Origin: Curtobacterium salicis
GTDB taxonomy: Bacteria; Actinomycetota; Actinomycetes; Actinomycetales; Microbacteriaceae
Reading direction: 5' to 3'
Length of the DNA stretch: 64,000 nucleotides
Assembly: GCF_011759505.1 (NCBI RefSeq)
Contig: NZ_JAAOYO010000004.1
Location: 434,001-498,000, forward strand
Part shown: piece by piece, positions 18,809-26,932 of the stretch
Layout: every line of letters begins with the position of its first letter
Numbering within the stretch: the stretch's first letter is position 1
The notes under the pieces: model-generated
The model's input: only the letters and a program-made list of their open reading frames with translations
Database searches by the model: none
What the model was told of the DNA's origin: nothing
Made by a program: the position numbers and the translations under genes

Positions 18809-20128
18809 TCAGAGCCTCCCGGCGGCCTTCGCGCGGAGGTAGGCGTCCGCGGTGCGGGGAGGGACCTCCTCCGGCAGGCCGCGCACGACCTCCGCCCCGG
18901 CGCGACGGGCGACGTCGGCGACGCCGTCGGCGTCGAGCAGCGCGCGCTCCGCTGCGGCCCGTCGGTAGACGTCCCCCGATCCCGATCCCGATCCTGATCC
19001 TGCCCGGCCACCGCCGGGACCCGCCATCCGCACCACGGCGGGGTCCTCGACGGCGGTCACCACCACCGCGTGCCGCCGGGCGAGGACGGGCAGCACGGTG
19101 AGGAGGTCGCCGGACGCCCCCACCGAGGCGAGGCTCGTCGCGAGCACCACGAGGGCACGTTGCGTGGTGACGGCGTCGACGATCCCGGGCACGGCGGCCC
19201 AGTCGGTCGGGCGCAGGTGCGGTTCCGCCAGCGCGAGGGTCTCGCCGAACCGCTGCACGACGTCCGAGCGGGTGGCGCTGTGGACCCGGCCGCGCACGGC
19301 GTCGTCGAGCACGACCAGGTCGACCCGGTCACCGGCCGCCGCGGCGAGGGCGCCGAGGAGCAGGGCCGTCTCGATGGCCGTGTCGAGGCGCGGTTCGTCG
19401 TCGACGCGACCCGCGCCGGCGCGTCCGGAGTCGACGACGACCACGACGCGGCGGTCGCGTTCCGGTCGCCACGTCCGGACGACGAGGTCCTGGCGGCGCG
19501 CGGTGGCCCGCCAGTCGATCGACCGGACGTCGTCGCCCCGGACGTAGTCGCGGAGCGAGTCGAACTCGGTGCCGTGCCCGCGGAGCTGCAGCGTGGTCTC
19601 ACCGTCGAGTTCGCGCAGCCGCGCCAGCCGGGAGGGCAGGTGCCGGCGCGACCGGAACGGCGGGGTGACGACCAGTTCGCCCGGCGACGGGACGACACGT
19701 TGCCGGGCGACCAGACCGAACGGACCGGACGCCCGGACCGCGATGCCGGTGGTGGTCCGCCGCCCCCGGCGGAACGGGGTGAAGCGCATCCGAGCGGTGC
19801 GGCGCTCGCCGGCCGGCACCGTCAGGCGGATGCGGCGCGGCTCCTGGCCGGCGGAGGGTTCCCACATGTCGCGGACCAGGGCGCGGAGGACCCGACGGCC
19901 GTCGTTCGCCAGGACGAGTGTGCCGTCGGCAGCGGCGTCGCGACGGGTGAGACGTGGCATCCGTCGTTCCACCCGGACGTGTCGCAGGTCCGCGGCGAGG
20001 GACAGGTCCACGGCGCTCGCCAGCAGCAGCAGGCCGGTCCACGCCACCGCACCCCACCCGCTGCCGAGCAGCACGGTGAGGACGACGGCGACCGCCAGGA
20101 GCGCGACGAACCGGCCGGAGAGCGCCAC
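18809..20128 (-). CDS. DUF58 domain protein (MoxR-associated)
   Basis: This 439-residue protein has two N-terminal membrane helices (7-50), an immunoglobulin-like stretch and the DUF58 core GTEFDSLRDYVRGDDVRSID, followed by a vWA-like domain (VVVVDSGRAG). DUF58 proteins are thought to act with the MoxR ATPase in maturing or assembling membrane or metal-containing complexes. The GTG at 20128 overlaps the TAG stop of moxR by one base, so the genes are coupled. A Gly/Ser repeat (SGSGSGSG) near residue 370 is encoded by a short repeat at about 18977-19005. It is equivalent to Rv3693. Confidence 0.88.
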   Translation of the reverse strand: MALSGRFVALLAVAVVLTVLLGSGWGAVAWTGLLLLASAVDLSLAADLRHVRVERRMPRLTRRDAAADGTLVLANDGRRVLRALVRDMWEPSAGQEPRRIRLTVPAGERRTARMRFTPFRRGRRTTTGIAVRASGPFGLVARQRVVPSPGELVVTPPFRSRRHLPSRLARLRELDGETTLQLRGHGTEFDSLRDYVRGDDVRSIDWRATARRQDLVVRTWRPERDRRVVVVVDSGRAGAGRVDDEPRLDTAIETALLLGALAAAAGDRVDLVVLDDAVRGRVHSATRSDVVQRFGETLALAEPHLRPTDWAAVPGIVDAVTTQRALVVLATSLASVGASGDLLTVLPVLARRHAVVVTAVEDPAVVRMAGPGGGRAGSGSGSGSGDVYRRAAAERALLDADGVADVARRAGAEVVRGLPEEVPPRTADAYLRAKAAGRL

Positions 20129-21135
20129 TAGATCGGCACCCGGACCTGGTCGAGGACCTGCTGGAGCACGCCGTCGGCGTCGACGCCCTCGAGCTCCGCG
20201 TCGGCGGCGATCCGCAGTCGGTGCCGCCACACCGGCAGGAGCATCGCCTGGACGTGGTCGGGCGTGATGGCGTCGTAGCCGGTCAACCACGCCCACGCCT
20301 TCGCGGCGGCCAGCAGCGCCGTGGACCCGCGCGGGCTGACGCCGATGCGGACGGACGGCGCCTGGCGGGTGGCGCGGGCCAGGTCCACGACGTAGGCGAG
20401 CACGTCGTCGCGGGCACCGACCGCGCGGACGGCACGCTGGGCAGCCCGGACCTCGTCGACCCCGACCACGGGCACGATCCCGGCCGAGCGGACGTCGCGC
20501 GGTACGAAGCCGTCGGCGTGACGTCGGAGGACCTGCCACTCGACGTCGCGCGGCGGCAGGTCGAGGGTCAGCTTCATGAGGAACCGGTCGAGCTGCGCCT
20601 CGGGCAGCGTGTAGGTGCCCTCGAACTCGATGGGGTTCATCGTCGCGGCGACGAAGAACGGGTCCGGCAGCATCCGGGCGGAGCCGTCCACGCTGACCTG
20701 GCGCTCCTCCATCGCCTCGAGCAGGGCCGACTGGGTCTTCGGCGGGGTGCGGTTGACCTCGTCGGCGAGCAGCACGTTCGTGAACACCGGCCCCTCGCGG
20801 AACGGGAAGGTGCCGGTCGAGGCGTCGAACACGAGCGAACCGGTCACGTCGCCGGGCATCAGGTCCGGGGTGAACTGGATGCGCTTGGTGTCGAGGGACA
20901 TCGCTGCGGCGAGGCTCCGGACGAGCAGGGTCTTCGCGACGCCGGGGACACCCTCGAGCAGGACGTGGCCCTGGGCGAGCAGACCGACGATCATCCCGGA
21001 GACGGCACCCTCCTGCCCGACGACGGCCTTGCCGACCTCGGCACGGACGCGCCCGAGGACCTCCCGGAGCGGGTCGCCCGCGGGTGTCGACCCGGCGGCG
21101 GGTCCGGCGGGCGTGGTGGTGGGCAGGTCGGTCAC
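20128..21135 (-). CDS. moxR: MoxR family AAA+ ATPase
   Basis: This 335-residue AAA+ ATPase has Walker A GVPGVAKT near residue 60 and Walker B VLLADEVNRTPPKTQSALLE near residue 125. The sensor motif ATMNPIE follows, then arginine-finger-containing PEAQLDRF. MoxR proteins act as chaperone-like remodelers, usually with a DUF58 or vWA partner encoded next door, as here. It overlaps DUF4350 by 4 bp and DUF58 by 1 bp, so the four genes DUF4129-DUF4350-moxR-DUF58 form one leftward operon. Confidence 0.93.
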   Translation of the reverse strand: MTDLPTTTPAGPAAGSTPAGDPLREVLGRVRAEVGKAVVGQEGAVSGMIVGLLAQGHVLLEGVPGVAKTLLVRSLAAAMSLDTKRIQFTPDLMPGDVTGSLVFDASTGTFPFREGPVFTNVLLADEVNRTPPKTQSALLEAMEERQVSVDGSARMLPDPFFVAATMNPIEFEGTYTLPEAQLDRFLMKLTLDLPPRDVEWQVLRRHADGFVPRDVRSAGIVPVVGVDEVRAAQRAVRAVGARDDVLAYVVDLARATRQAPSVRIGVSPRGSTALLAAAKAWAWLTGYDAITPDHVQAMLLPVWRHRLRIAADAELEGVDADGVLQQVLDQVRVPI

Positions 21136-22406
21136 GATCGTCCTCCTGGTGGTGTTCGGGTGGTCGGTTCCGTCAGGTCTGCCTGCGACGCGGTCGGTGC
21201 AGGCCGGGAGGCCCGTCCCACGTCCCCGGCGCGTGCTCGGTGGACCGCGTGTTCGAGTTCGTCCAGGGCCGCGGCCCCGGCGACGAGCGCTCGGTCGTCA
21301 CCGGTGCTGCCGCCGACGAGGACGGCGCCGACGTCGTCGGCGGATCGTCGCGTCACGGCCGCCGCGCGTCGGACGACCTCGTCCACGTGCGCCGATCGGG
21401 GCAGACCGAGGTCCCGCCCGATCCGTCGGAGGGCCGCGAGGCGCAGGGTGTCGAGCGCATGCGTGCGATCACGGACGCGGGCGTAGAGCCGTCCGCGGCC
21501 CTCAGTGGTCTCTGCTGCACGCACCACCACCGGCAGGTGTTCGACGACGAGCGGGCCGAGACGCCGTCCTCTCCAGAGCGCGGCGGCGACGGCGACCAGC
21601 CCGAGGACGGCGATGGCGCTCGGCACCCACGGCGGGGCGAGGTCGCCGAGCGAGGGTGCGGCGTCGGTGCCGTCCGCCGTCGGCACGTACCAGACCAGGT
21701 GGTCGCCGCTGCCGAGCAGCCCGAGTGCGAGGGCGGCGTTGCCCGCCCGGGTGACGGTGTCGTTGCGCAGCGCGCCCGTCGTGCCGAGGACCGTGACCCG
21801 GCCGTCCGCCGTGTCCGTGCGGAGGAGGCCCCAGCGGGTGTCCGCGCCGGAGCCGGACCGGGCGCAGCGCTCCACGGCGGGGTCGGCGGTGTCGTAGGTC
21901 GCGCCGATGACACTGACGGAGCCCGCGGTGCGGGCCGCCGGGATCGGGCAGGTCGTCGTCGACGCCACGCGGGTCGACGAGGTGCTGCCCGCGGGCCGTG
22001 CGTCGACCCCGAACGACTCGAGGACACCCGGGTCCGTCGTGACCAGGACCACGTCGGATGCGGTGCGGGCGATGCGCCGGGCGACACCGCGGTCGAGCAC
22101 CCGGGCGGAGTCGTCGACCAGGACCGTCCCGGTCGTGCCGCCGTCGAGCGCGTCCGCGTCGTGGACGACGTCGACCCGGGTGCCCCGCTGTTCGAGCACC
22201 CGGACCACGGCCCGGGAACCACTCGCGGTGGTGGACGTCGGGTCGAGCGGTACGTCGTCCGGACGGTCGCCCCGGCCGACGGCGGCGGTCAGTGCCGCGA
22301 GCAGCAGTCCGACGACGACCACGGCGACCCAGGTGATGATCCGGACGCCGCGGTCGGTCCGCTCCGGCCCGTCCAGGGTCCCGGCAGCAGTGGCGGCGGC
22401 GCTCAC
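21132..22406 (-). CDS. DUF4350 domain membrane protein
   Basis: This 424-residue protein has one N-terminal helix (residues 26-48), an outside-facing DUF4350 domain (VRVLEQRGTRVDVVHDADAL, VLVTTDPGVLE), a second helix near 275-295 and a cytosolic Arg-rich tail. It is equivalent to Rv3691. DUF4350 resembles a GATase-like sugar- or ligand-binding fold, but no activity is known. It overlaps both moxR and the DUF4129 gene by 4 bp. Confidence 0.8.
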   Translation of the reverse strand: MSAAATAAGTLDGPERTDRGVRIITWVAVVVVGLLLAALTAAVGRGDRPDDVPLDPTSTTASGSRAVVRVLEQRGTRVDVVHDADALDGGTTGTVLVDDSARVLDRGVARRIARTASDVVLVTTDPGVLESFGVDARPAGSTSSTRVASTTTCPIPAARTAGSVSVIGATYDTADPAVERCARSGSGADTRWGLLRTDTADGRVTVLGTTGALRNDTVTRAGNAALALGLLGSGDHLVWYVPTADGTDAAPSLGDLAPPWVPSAIAVLGLVAVAAALWRGRRLGPLVVEHLPVVVRAAETTEGRGRLYARVRDRTHALDTLRLAALRRIGRDLGLPRSAHVDEVVRRAAAVTRRSADDVGAVLVGGSTGDDRALVAGAAALDELEHAVHRARAGDVGRASRPAPTASQADLTEPTTRTPPGGRS

Positions 22407-23044
22407 GCGGGCACCGCCGGCTGGTCCGTGGGGGTGGGGCGGGCCTCCCGGACGGCGCGTCCGGCCGCGAGGACGAGACGCGCGGCGGACTCGTCGGCCT
22501 CGATCCCGAGGTAGCGGACGGCGTCGAACGTGTCCGAGGCGTGGCGCAGCACGTCATCGAGCTGCGGGAACGGCACGGCGGCACGGTCGGCGATGGCCCG
22601 CGCGGTGGCGCCGGGCACCAGGAGGACCAGGTCCCGTTCGCCGAGTCCGCGGGCGAGGGCGCGGTACCCCTCGAGGACCGCGGTCGCCCAGTCGCCGGAG
22701 CGGAAGGCGGCGGTGGCGGCGGCGGACACGGCCTCTGCGGACCGGAGGTCGTCGTCGTCGAAGACCCCGCCGGGCGCGGTCGGGCGGAGGCGTGCACGGC
22801 GGCGGGGCAGCCCCCGGGTGACGACGACGAGGACGACCACGGCGACGAGCACGACGATCGCGACGACGAGCAGGGTGCGGCCGAAGCCCGGCGCACCGAT
22901 GCCGTCCGGGGCGAGCGAACCGAGCCAGTCGAGGAACGACCGCGAGGCTCGGTCCCACCAGGTCGCCTGGGCGCCGCGGTACTCCCGGTGGGCGAGTTCC
23001 CGCTCGAGCAGTCGGCGCGCTCCGCCGGGGCCGAGGGTGCTCAT
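22403..23044 (-). CDS. DUF4129 domain membrane protein
   Basis: This 213-residue protein has a cytosol- or outside-facing start with REYRGAQATWWDRASRSFLD, one strong helix at about residues 58-80 and a DUF4129 domain (ATAAFRSGDWATAVLEGYRA, LDDVLRHASDTFDAVRYLG). DUF4129 is usually a C-terminal part of transglutaminase-like membrane proteins and also stands alone beside MoxR/DUF58. The ATG at 23044 overlaps the previous stop by 4 bp. Function is unknown. Confidence 0.8.
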   Translation of the reverse strand: MSTLGPGGARRLLERELAHREYRGAQATWWDRASRSFLDWLGSLAPDGIGAPGFGRTLLVVAIVVLVAVVVLVVVTRGLPRRRARLRPTAPGGVFDDDDLRSAEAVSAAATAAFRSGDWATAVLEGYRALARGLGERDLVLLVPGATARAIADRAAVPFPQLDDVLRHASDTFDAVRYLGIEADESAARLVLAAGRAVREARPTPTDQPAVPA

Positions 23045-24444
23045 CCGCGGCCGTCCGGTGGGTCCTGTGGCTCGGGAGACCAGGGCTCCGGGGACCAGGG
23101 CTGCGGCGCCCACGGTTGCTGGGGTTGCTGCTGCTGCTGCGGTGCCCACGGCTGTTGCGGCTGCTGCTGCTGCGGCGCCCACGGTTGCTGCGGTTGCTGC
23201 TGCTGCGGTGCCCACGGCTGCTGCGGCGCCCACGGCTCCGGCGGCCAGCTCCGCTGCTGTGGCCAGCCCTGCTGGGGCGGCCAGGGCGGGCGCGCCACCG
23301 GCGCGTGCGGTGCGAACGGGTCGGCGGGCTGCCCGGTGTCCAGGTGGGACGCGATCCGCTGGTCCAGCGCCTCGGTGCGGATGCGGCGGTCGATGGCCAG
23401 GAAGGTCACGACGGAGGCGCTCAGCACGTCCGTGACGCACTGCACGGCGATCACGAGCAGGCTGCCGATGACCAGGGCGACGATGCTGCCGGCCGTCGGC
23501 GCGCTGGCCGACGTGGTCTGCCCGAGCGGGTCGAACACGCCGGACAACAGGGTGGCCCCGATCGTGAGCGGGATGCCGGCGATGCTCGCGGCGAACCCGA
23601 GCACCACCTGCACGAGCAGCAGGATCCCGAACGTGCGCCAGAACGCGCCGCGGGTGAGCCGCCACGACTGCCCGGCAGCCGAGAAGACGCTGCGCCCCTC
23701 GAGGGCGATCGTCGGCACCGTGAACGCGAAGCGCGTGGCCAGGAAGGCGATGAGCACCAGGAAGCCGAGGACCATCAGGACGACCACCAGCACGAACCAC
23801 CCCGCCGAGCTGTTGCCCGCGGCCAGCGCTGCCACGAACGCGATCACGACGACGACGAAGACGACACCGACCACGACACCGGCCGCCAGCTGCAGCAGGA
23901 TCCAGCCGATGACCGACCTCCGGCGACCGGCGAGCAGGGACCACAGACCGCGGAAGGTGCCGCGGCGCCCGAGGACCCGCTGCCCGGTGTCGACCGCGAC
24001 CGGGGCGACGAGGAACCCGCGCGCCAGGGTGCTCAGGAACGGCAGGCCGATCGCCAGGACCGCGTACAGCGTGACCGTGCCGGCGATGACCGTGTCGGAA
24101 CTGCCGTCCCCGCTGCCGTCCACCGCGGACAGGACCCGGCTCTGCAGGACCCGCTGGCCGACCGTCGACCCGAGGGTGGACAGCAGCCCGAGCACCCCGG
24201 ACAGCAGGACGGCCCAGAGCAGCAGCACGCGGGCGTTGCGGCGGAAGACGGTGAAGGCGCCCGCGAGCACGTCGCCCAGACCGAGCGGCCGCAACGGGAT
24301 CACCGGGCGGGACGCCGGCGGCAGTGGGGCCGGGCCGCCGACGGGCGGCCACGGTGTGGGGGAGGCGGGCGTGCCTCCCGGCTGTCCGACCGACCCGGGT
24401 CGCGGCTGTTGCGCCCCCGGGACCTGCCAACCGTCGTCGACCAT
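23041..24444 (-). CDS. GPDP-membrane-domain-like protein with Pro/Gln/Trp repeat tail
   Basis: This 467-residue protein has a Pro-rich N-terminus (1-48), six or so membrane helices between residues 60 and 350 in the pattern of the glycerophosphodiester phosphodiesterase membrane domain (LGDVLAGAFTVFRRNARVLL; GRSVFSAAGQSWRLTRGAFW), and a C-terminal tail from about residue 385 built from QQPWAPQQQ-type units. No phosphodiesterase catalytic domain is present. The tail resembles low-complexity scaffolding tails. It is the first gene of the leftward operon, and its stop overlaps DUF4129 by 4 bp. It starts 144 bp from mtrA, divergently. Role unknown. Confidence 0.75.
   Translation of the reverse strand: MVDDGWQVPGAQQPRPGSVGQPGGTPASPTPWPPVGGPAPLPPASRPVIPLRPLGLGDVLAGAFTVFRRNARVLLLWAVLLSGVLGLLSTLGSTVGQRVLQSRVLSAVDGSGDGSSDTVIAGTVTLYAVLAIGLPFLSTLARGFLVAPVAVDTGQRVLGRRGTFRGLWSLLAGRRRSVIGWILLQLAAGVVVGVVFVVVVIAFVAALAAGNSSAGWFVLVVVLMVLGFLVLIAFLATRFAFTVPTIALEGRSVFSAAGQSWRLTRGAFWRTFGILLLVQVVLGFAASIAGIPLTIGATLLSGVFDPLGQTTSASAPTAGSIVALVIGSLLVIAVQCVTDVLSASVVTFLAIDRRIRTEALDQRIASHLDTGQPADPFAPHAPVARPPWPPQQGWPQQRSWPPEPWAPQQPWAPQQQQPQQPWAPQQQQPQQPWAPQQQQQPQQPWAPQPWSPEPWSPEPQDPPDGRG
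23088..23290. repeat. Coding tandem repeats for Pro-Gln-Trp tail
   Basis: Repeated units near GGCGCCCACGGTTGC and GTTGCTGCTGCTGC run through the end of the membrane protein gene; several units are nearly identical. Such arrays vary in copy number by slippage. Confidence 0.7.
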
Positions 24445-24588
24445 CGGACCGCCCCCTCGCCTGGTCGCTGCCGGAACGCGCGACCGTGACCATCCTGTCG
24501 GAAAACCTGCGGTGACGAGCGCTCGGCTATCGTGAGCGGAGAGCACCCGTCCCGGGGTGCCCCACCTGCCCCACGGAGTCCGCATCCC

Positions 24589-25266
24589 ATGACACCGCGC
24601 ATCCTCGTCGTCGACGACGACCAGGCCCTCGCCGAGATGATCGGCATCGTCCTGCGCTCGGAGGGCTACGAGCCCGACTTCAGCGCCGACGGCAACGACG
24701 CCGTCGAGGCCTTCCACGCGACGAAGCCCGACCTCGTGCTGCTCGACGTCATGCTGCCGGGCATCGACGGCATCGAGGTGTGCCGACGCATCCGCGCCGA
24801 GAGCGGCACCCCGATCATCATGCTGACCGCGAAGGGCGACACCGCCGACGTGGTCGCCGGGCTCGAGAACGGAGCGGACGACTACGTCGTCAAGCCGTTC
24901 AACCCGAAGGAACTCGTCGCCCGCATCCGGACGCGCCTGCGCCCGACCGCCACCGACGCCACCGTCCTGCACGTCGGCGACCTGGTCGTCGACGTCCCCG
25001 GGCACGAGGTCCGCCGCGGTGACGCCGCGATCGCCCTCACCCCGCTCGAGTTCGACCTGCTGCGGGCGCTCGCCGAGAAGCCCAGCCAGGTGTTCACGCG
25101 CGAGATGCTCCTCGAGCAGGTCTGGGGCTACCACTACAAGGCGGACACCCGCCTGGTGAACGTGCACGTGCAGCGCCTCCGCGCGAAGATCGAGCACGAC
25201 CCGGACAACCCGCGCATCGTGACCACCGTCCGCGGGGTCGGGTACCGGGCCGGCACGCAGAGCTGA
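24589..25266 (+). CDS. mtrA: DNA-binding response regulator MtrA
   Basis: This 225-residue OmpR-class regulator has a receiver domain (1-115) with acidic pocket D9-D10-D11, phospho-acceptor D53 (LLDVMLPGIDG), T80 and K102-type residues. A winged-helix domain (130-225) contains LTPLEFDLLRAL and RGVGYRAG. In actinobacteria MtrA with MtrB controls cell-wall, division and osmoprotection genes and can affect dnaA expression. The start at the ATG 24589 gives the family N-terminus MTPRILVVDDD. mtrB begins one base after the stop, then lpqB overlaps, the classic mtrAB-lpqB operon. Confidence 0.96.
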   Translation: MTPRILVVDDDQALAEMIGIVLRSEGYEPDFSADGNDAVEAFHATKPDLVLLDVMLPGIDGIEVCRRIRAESGTPIIMLTAKGDTADVVAGLENGADDYVVKPFNPKELVARIRTRLRPTATDATVLHVGDLVVDVPGHEVRRGDAAIALTPLEFDLLRALAEKPSQVFTREMLLEQVWGYHYKADTRLVNVHVQRLRAKIEHDPDNPRIVTTVRGVGYRAGTQS

Positions 25267-25267
25267 C

Positions 25268-26932
25268 GTGCCGTCGTCGTCGGTGCCGGCACCGTTCCGC
25301 CGGACGCGTCGGCGGATCCGCACCTGGCTCCGCCGGATCTGGCGCGGGATCGCCTACCTCTGGCGCCGCTCGCTGATGGTCCGCTCCGCGGCGATCACCG
25401 TCGCGACCACCGGGCTCGCCGTCGCCGTGATCGGCACCGCGGTCATGGTGAGCATCTCGACCAACGTCTACGCGCAGCGCCGCGACCAGATCGAGGCCGA
25501 GTCCGCGCGGGCGACCATCGTCGCGCAGAACATCTTCGACGCGGCCACCGCGGCCGAGGACAACAACCAGACCGAGCTCGAGTCGCTGCAGAGCGAGGCG
25601 CAGACCGCGATCCTCTCGAACACCACCAGCCCGGGCGGCACGAGCATCGCGATCGAGCGGACACCGGGGGCGCGGACGCCGCAGATCCTGCAGAACGTCG
25701 CCAGCACCGGCTTCCCGGACGCCGTCATCACCGACGAGCTGCGGAAGCGGGTCGCCGCGGACACCGGGGAACTCAGCCTGCAACCCGTCCGGCTCGAGGG
25801 CCCGGGCGGACGCGGACCCGGGCTCGCCGTCGGCTCGACCCTGCAGATCCCGAGCGCCGGCCAGTACGAGCTCTACATCGTGTACGACCTGTCGGACGCG
25901 CAGCAGACCCTGGACTTCGTGTCGCAGACGCTCTCGATCGGCGGCGTCGCGCTCATCGTGCTCATCGCCCTCGTCACCTCGCTCGTGGTGCGTCTGGTCG
26001 TCGTCCCGATCCGCGGTGCTGCCGAGACCAGCCGGAAGATCGCCGCCGGTCGCCTGGACGAACGCATCCCGGTCCGCGGCGAGGACGACATCGCCACCCT
26101 CGCCCGCAGCTTCAACGACATGGCCGACGCCGTCAGCCGACAGATCACCCAGCTGGCGGAGCTCTCCCGCGTGCAGCAGCGGTTCGTGTCCGACGTCTCC
26201 CACGAACTCCGCACCCCGCTCACCACCATCCGTCTGGCCGGCGACCTGCTCTTCGACGCCCGACACGCCTTCGAGCCCTCGGTCGCCCGGTCGGCGGAAC
26301 TGCTGCACGCGCAGGTCGACCGGTTCGAACTCCTGCTCGCCGACCTGCTCGAGATCTCGCGGTACGACGCGCAGGCGGTCGAGCTCGAGACCGAGACCGT
26401 GGTGCCGGCCGCGCTCGCCGCGGACATCGTCGAGGAGTTCCGTCCCCTCGCCGACCGAGCCGGCATCGACCTGCGCCTGGCCACCCCGGGCGGACACACG
26501 ACCATGCAGCTCGACGCCCGACGCATCCGCCGGGTGCTCCGCAACCTCGTCGGCAACGCGATCGAGCACGGCGACGGTCGGCCCGTCGACGTCGTGGTCG
26601 ACAGCGACTCCCGCTCCGTCGCCATCGCCGTGCGCGACCGCGGAGTGGGGATGCCCGCCGAGGACACCGCCCGCGTGTTCGACCGGTTCTGGCGAGCCGA
26701 CCCCAGTCGCAAGCGCACCATCGGCGGCACCGGACTCGGACTCGCGATCAGCCTCGGTGACGCCCAGCTGCACGGCGGCCGCATCGACGTCTGGTCGCGG
26801 CCGGGCGAAGGGTCGGCGTTCGTGCTCACCCTGCCGCGACGCAGCAGTGAAGCACCGCCGACGTCGGCGATCCCGCTGCCCGCGCTCGACGAGTCCTACG
26901 CGGGACCGACCGGAACGGAGGACCCGGCATGA
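25268..26932 (+). CDS. mtrB: Sensor histidine kinase MtrB
   Basis: This 554-residue membrane kinase starts with GTG. A very basic N-terminus precedes helix 1 (about 40-62). An extracytoplasmic sensor region (63-220) and helix 2 (223-245) follow. HAMP spans 246-298, the dimerisation domain carries H312 in SDVSHELRTPL, and the ATPase domain has NLVGNAIEHG (N box) and GGTGLGLAI (G box). It phosphorylates MtrA and is modulated by LpqB. The C-terminal 40 residues are a Pro/Ser-rich tail. Confidence 0.96.
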   Translation: MPSSSVPAPFRRTRRRIRTWLRRIWRGIAYLWRRSLMVRSAAITVATTGLAVAVIGTAVMVSISTNVYAQRRDQIEAESARATIVAQNIFDAATAAEDNNQTELESLQSEAQTAILSNTTSPGGTSIAIERTPGARTPQILQNVASTGFPDAVITDELRKRVAADTGELSLQPVRLEGPGGRGPGLAVGSTLQIPSAGQYELYIVYDLSDAQQTLDFVSQTLSIGGVALIVLIALVTSLVVRLVVVPIRGAAETSRKIAAGRLDERIPVRGEDDIATLARSFNDMADAVSRQITQLAELSRVQQRFVSDVSHELRTPLTTIRLAGDLLFDARHAFEPSVARSAELLHAQVDRFELLLADLLEISRYDAQAVELETETVVPAALAADIVEEFRPLADRAGIDLRLATPGGHTTMQLDARRIRRVLRNLVGNAIEHGDGRPVDVVVDSDSRSVAIAVRDRGVGMPAEDTARVFDRFWRADPSRKRTIGGTGLGLAISLGDAQLHGGRIDVWSRPGEGSAFVLTLPRRSSEAPPTSAIPLPALDESYAGPTGTEDPA

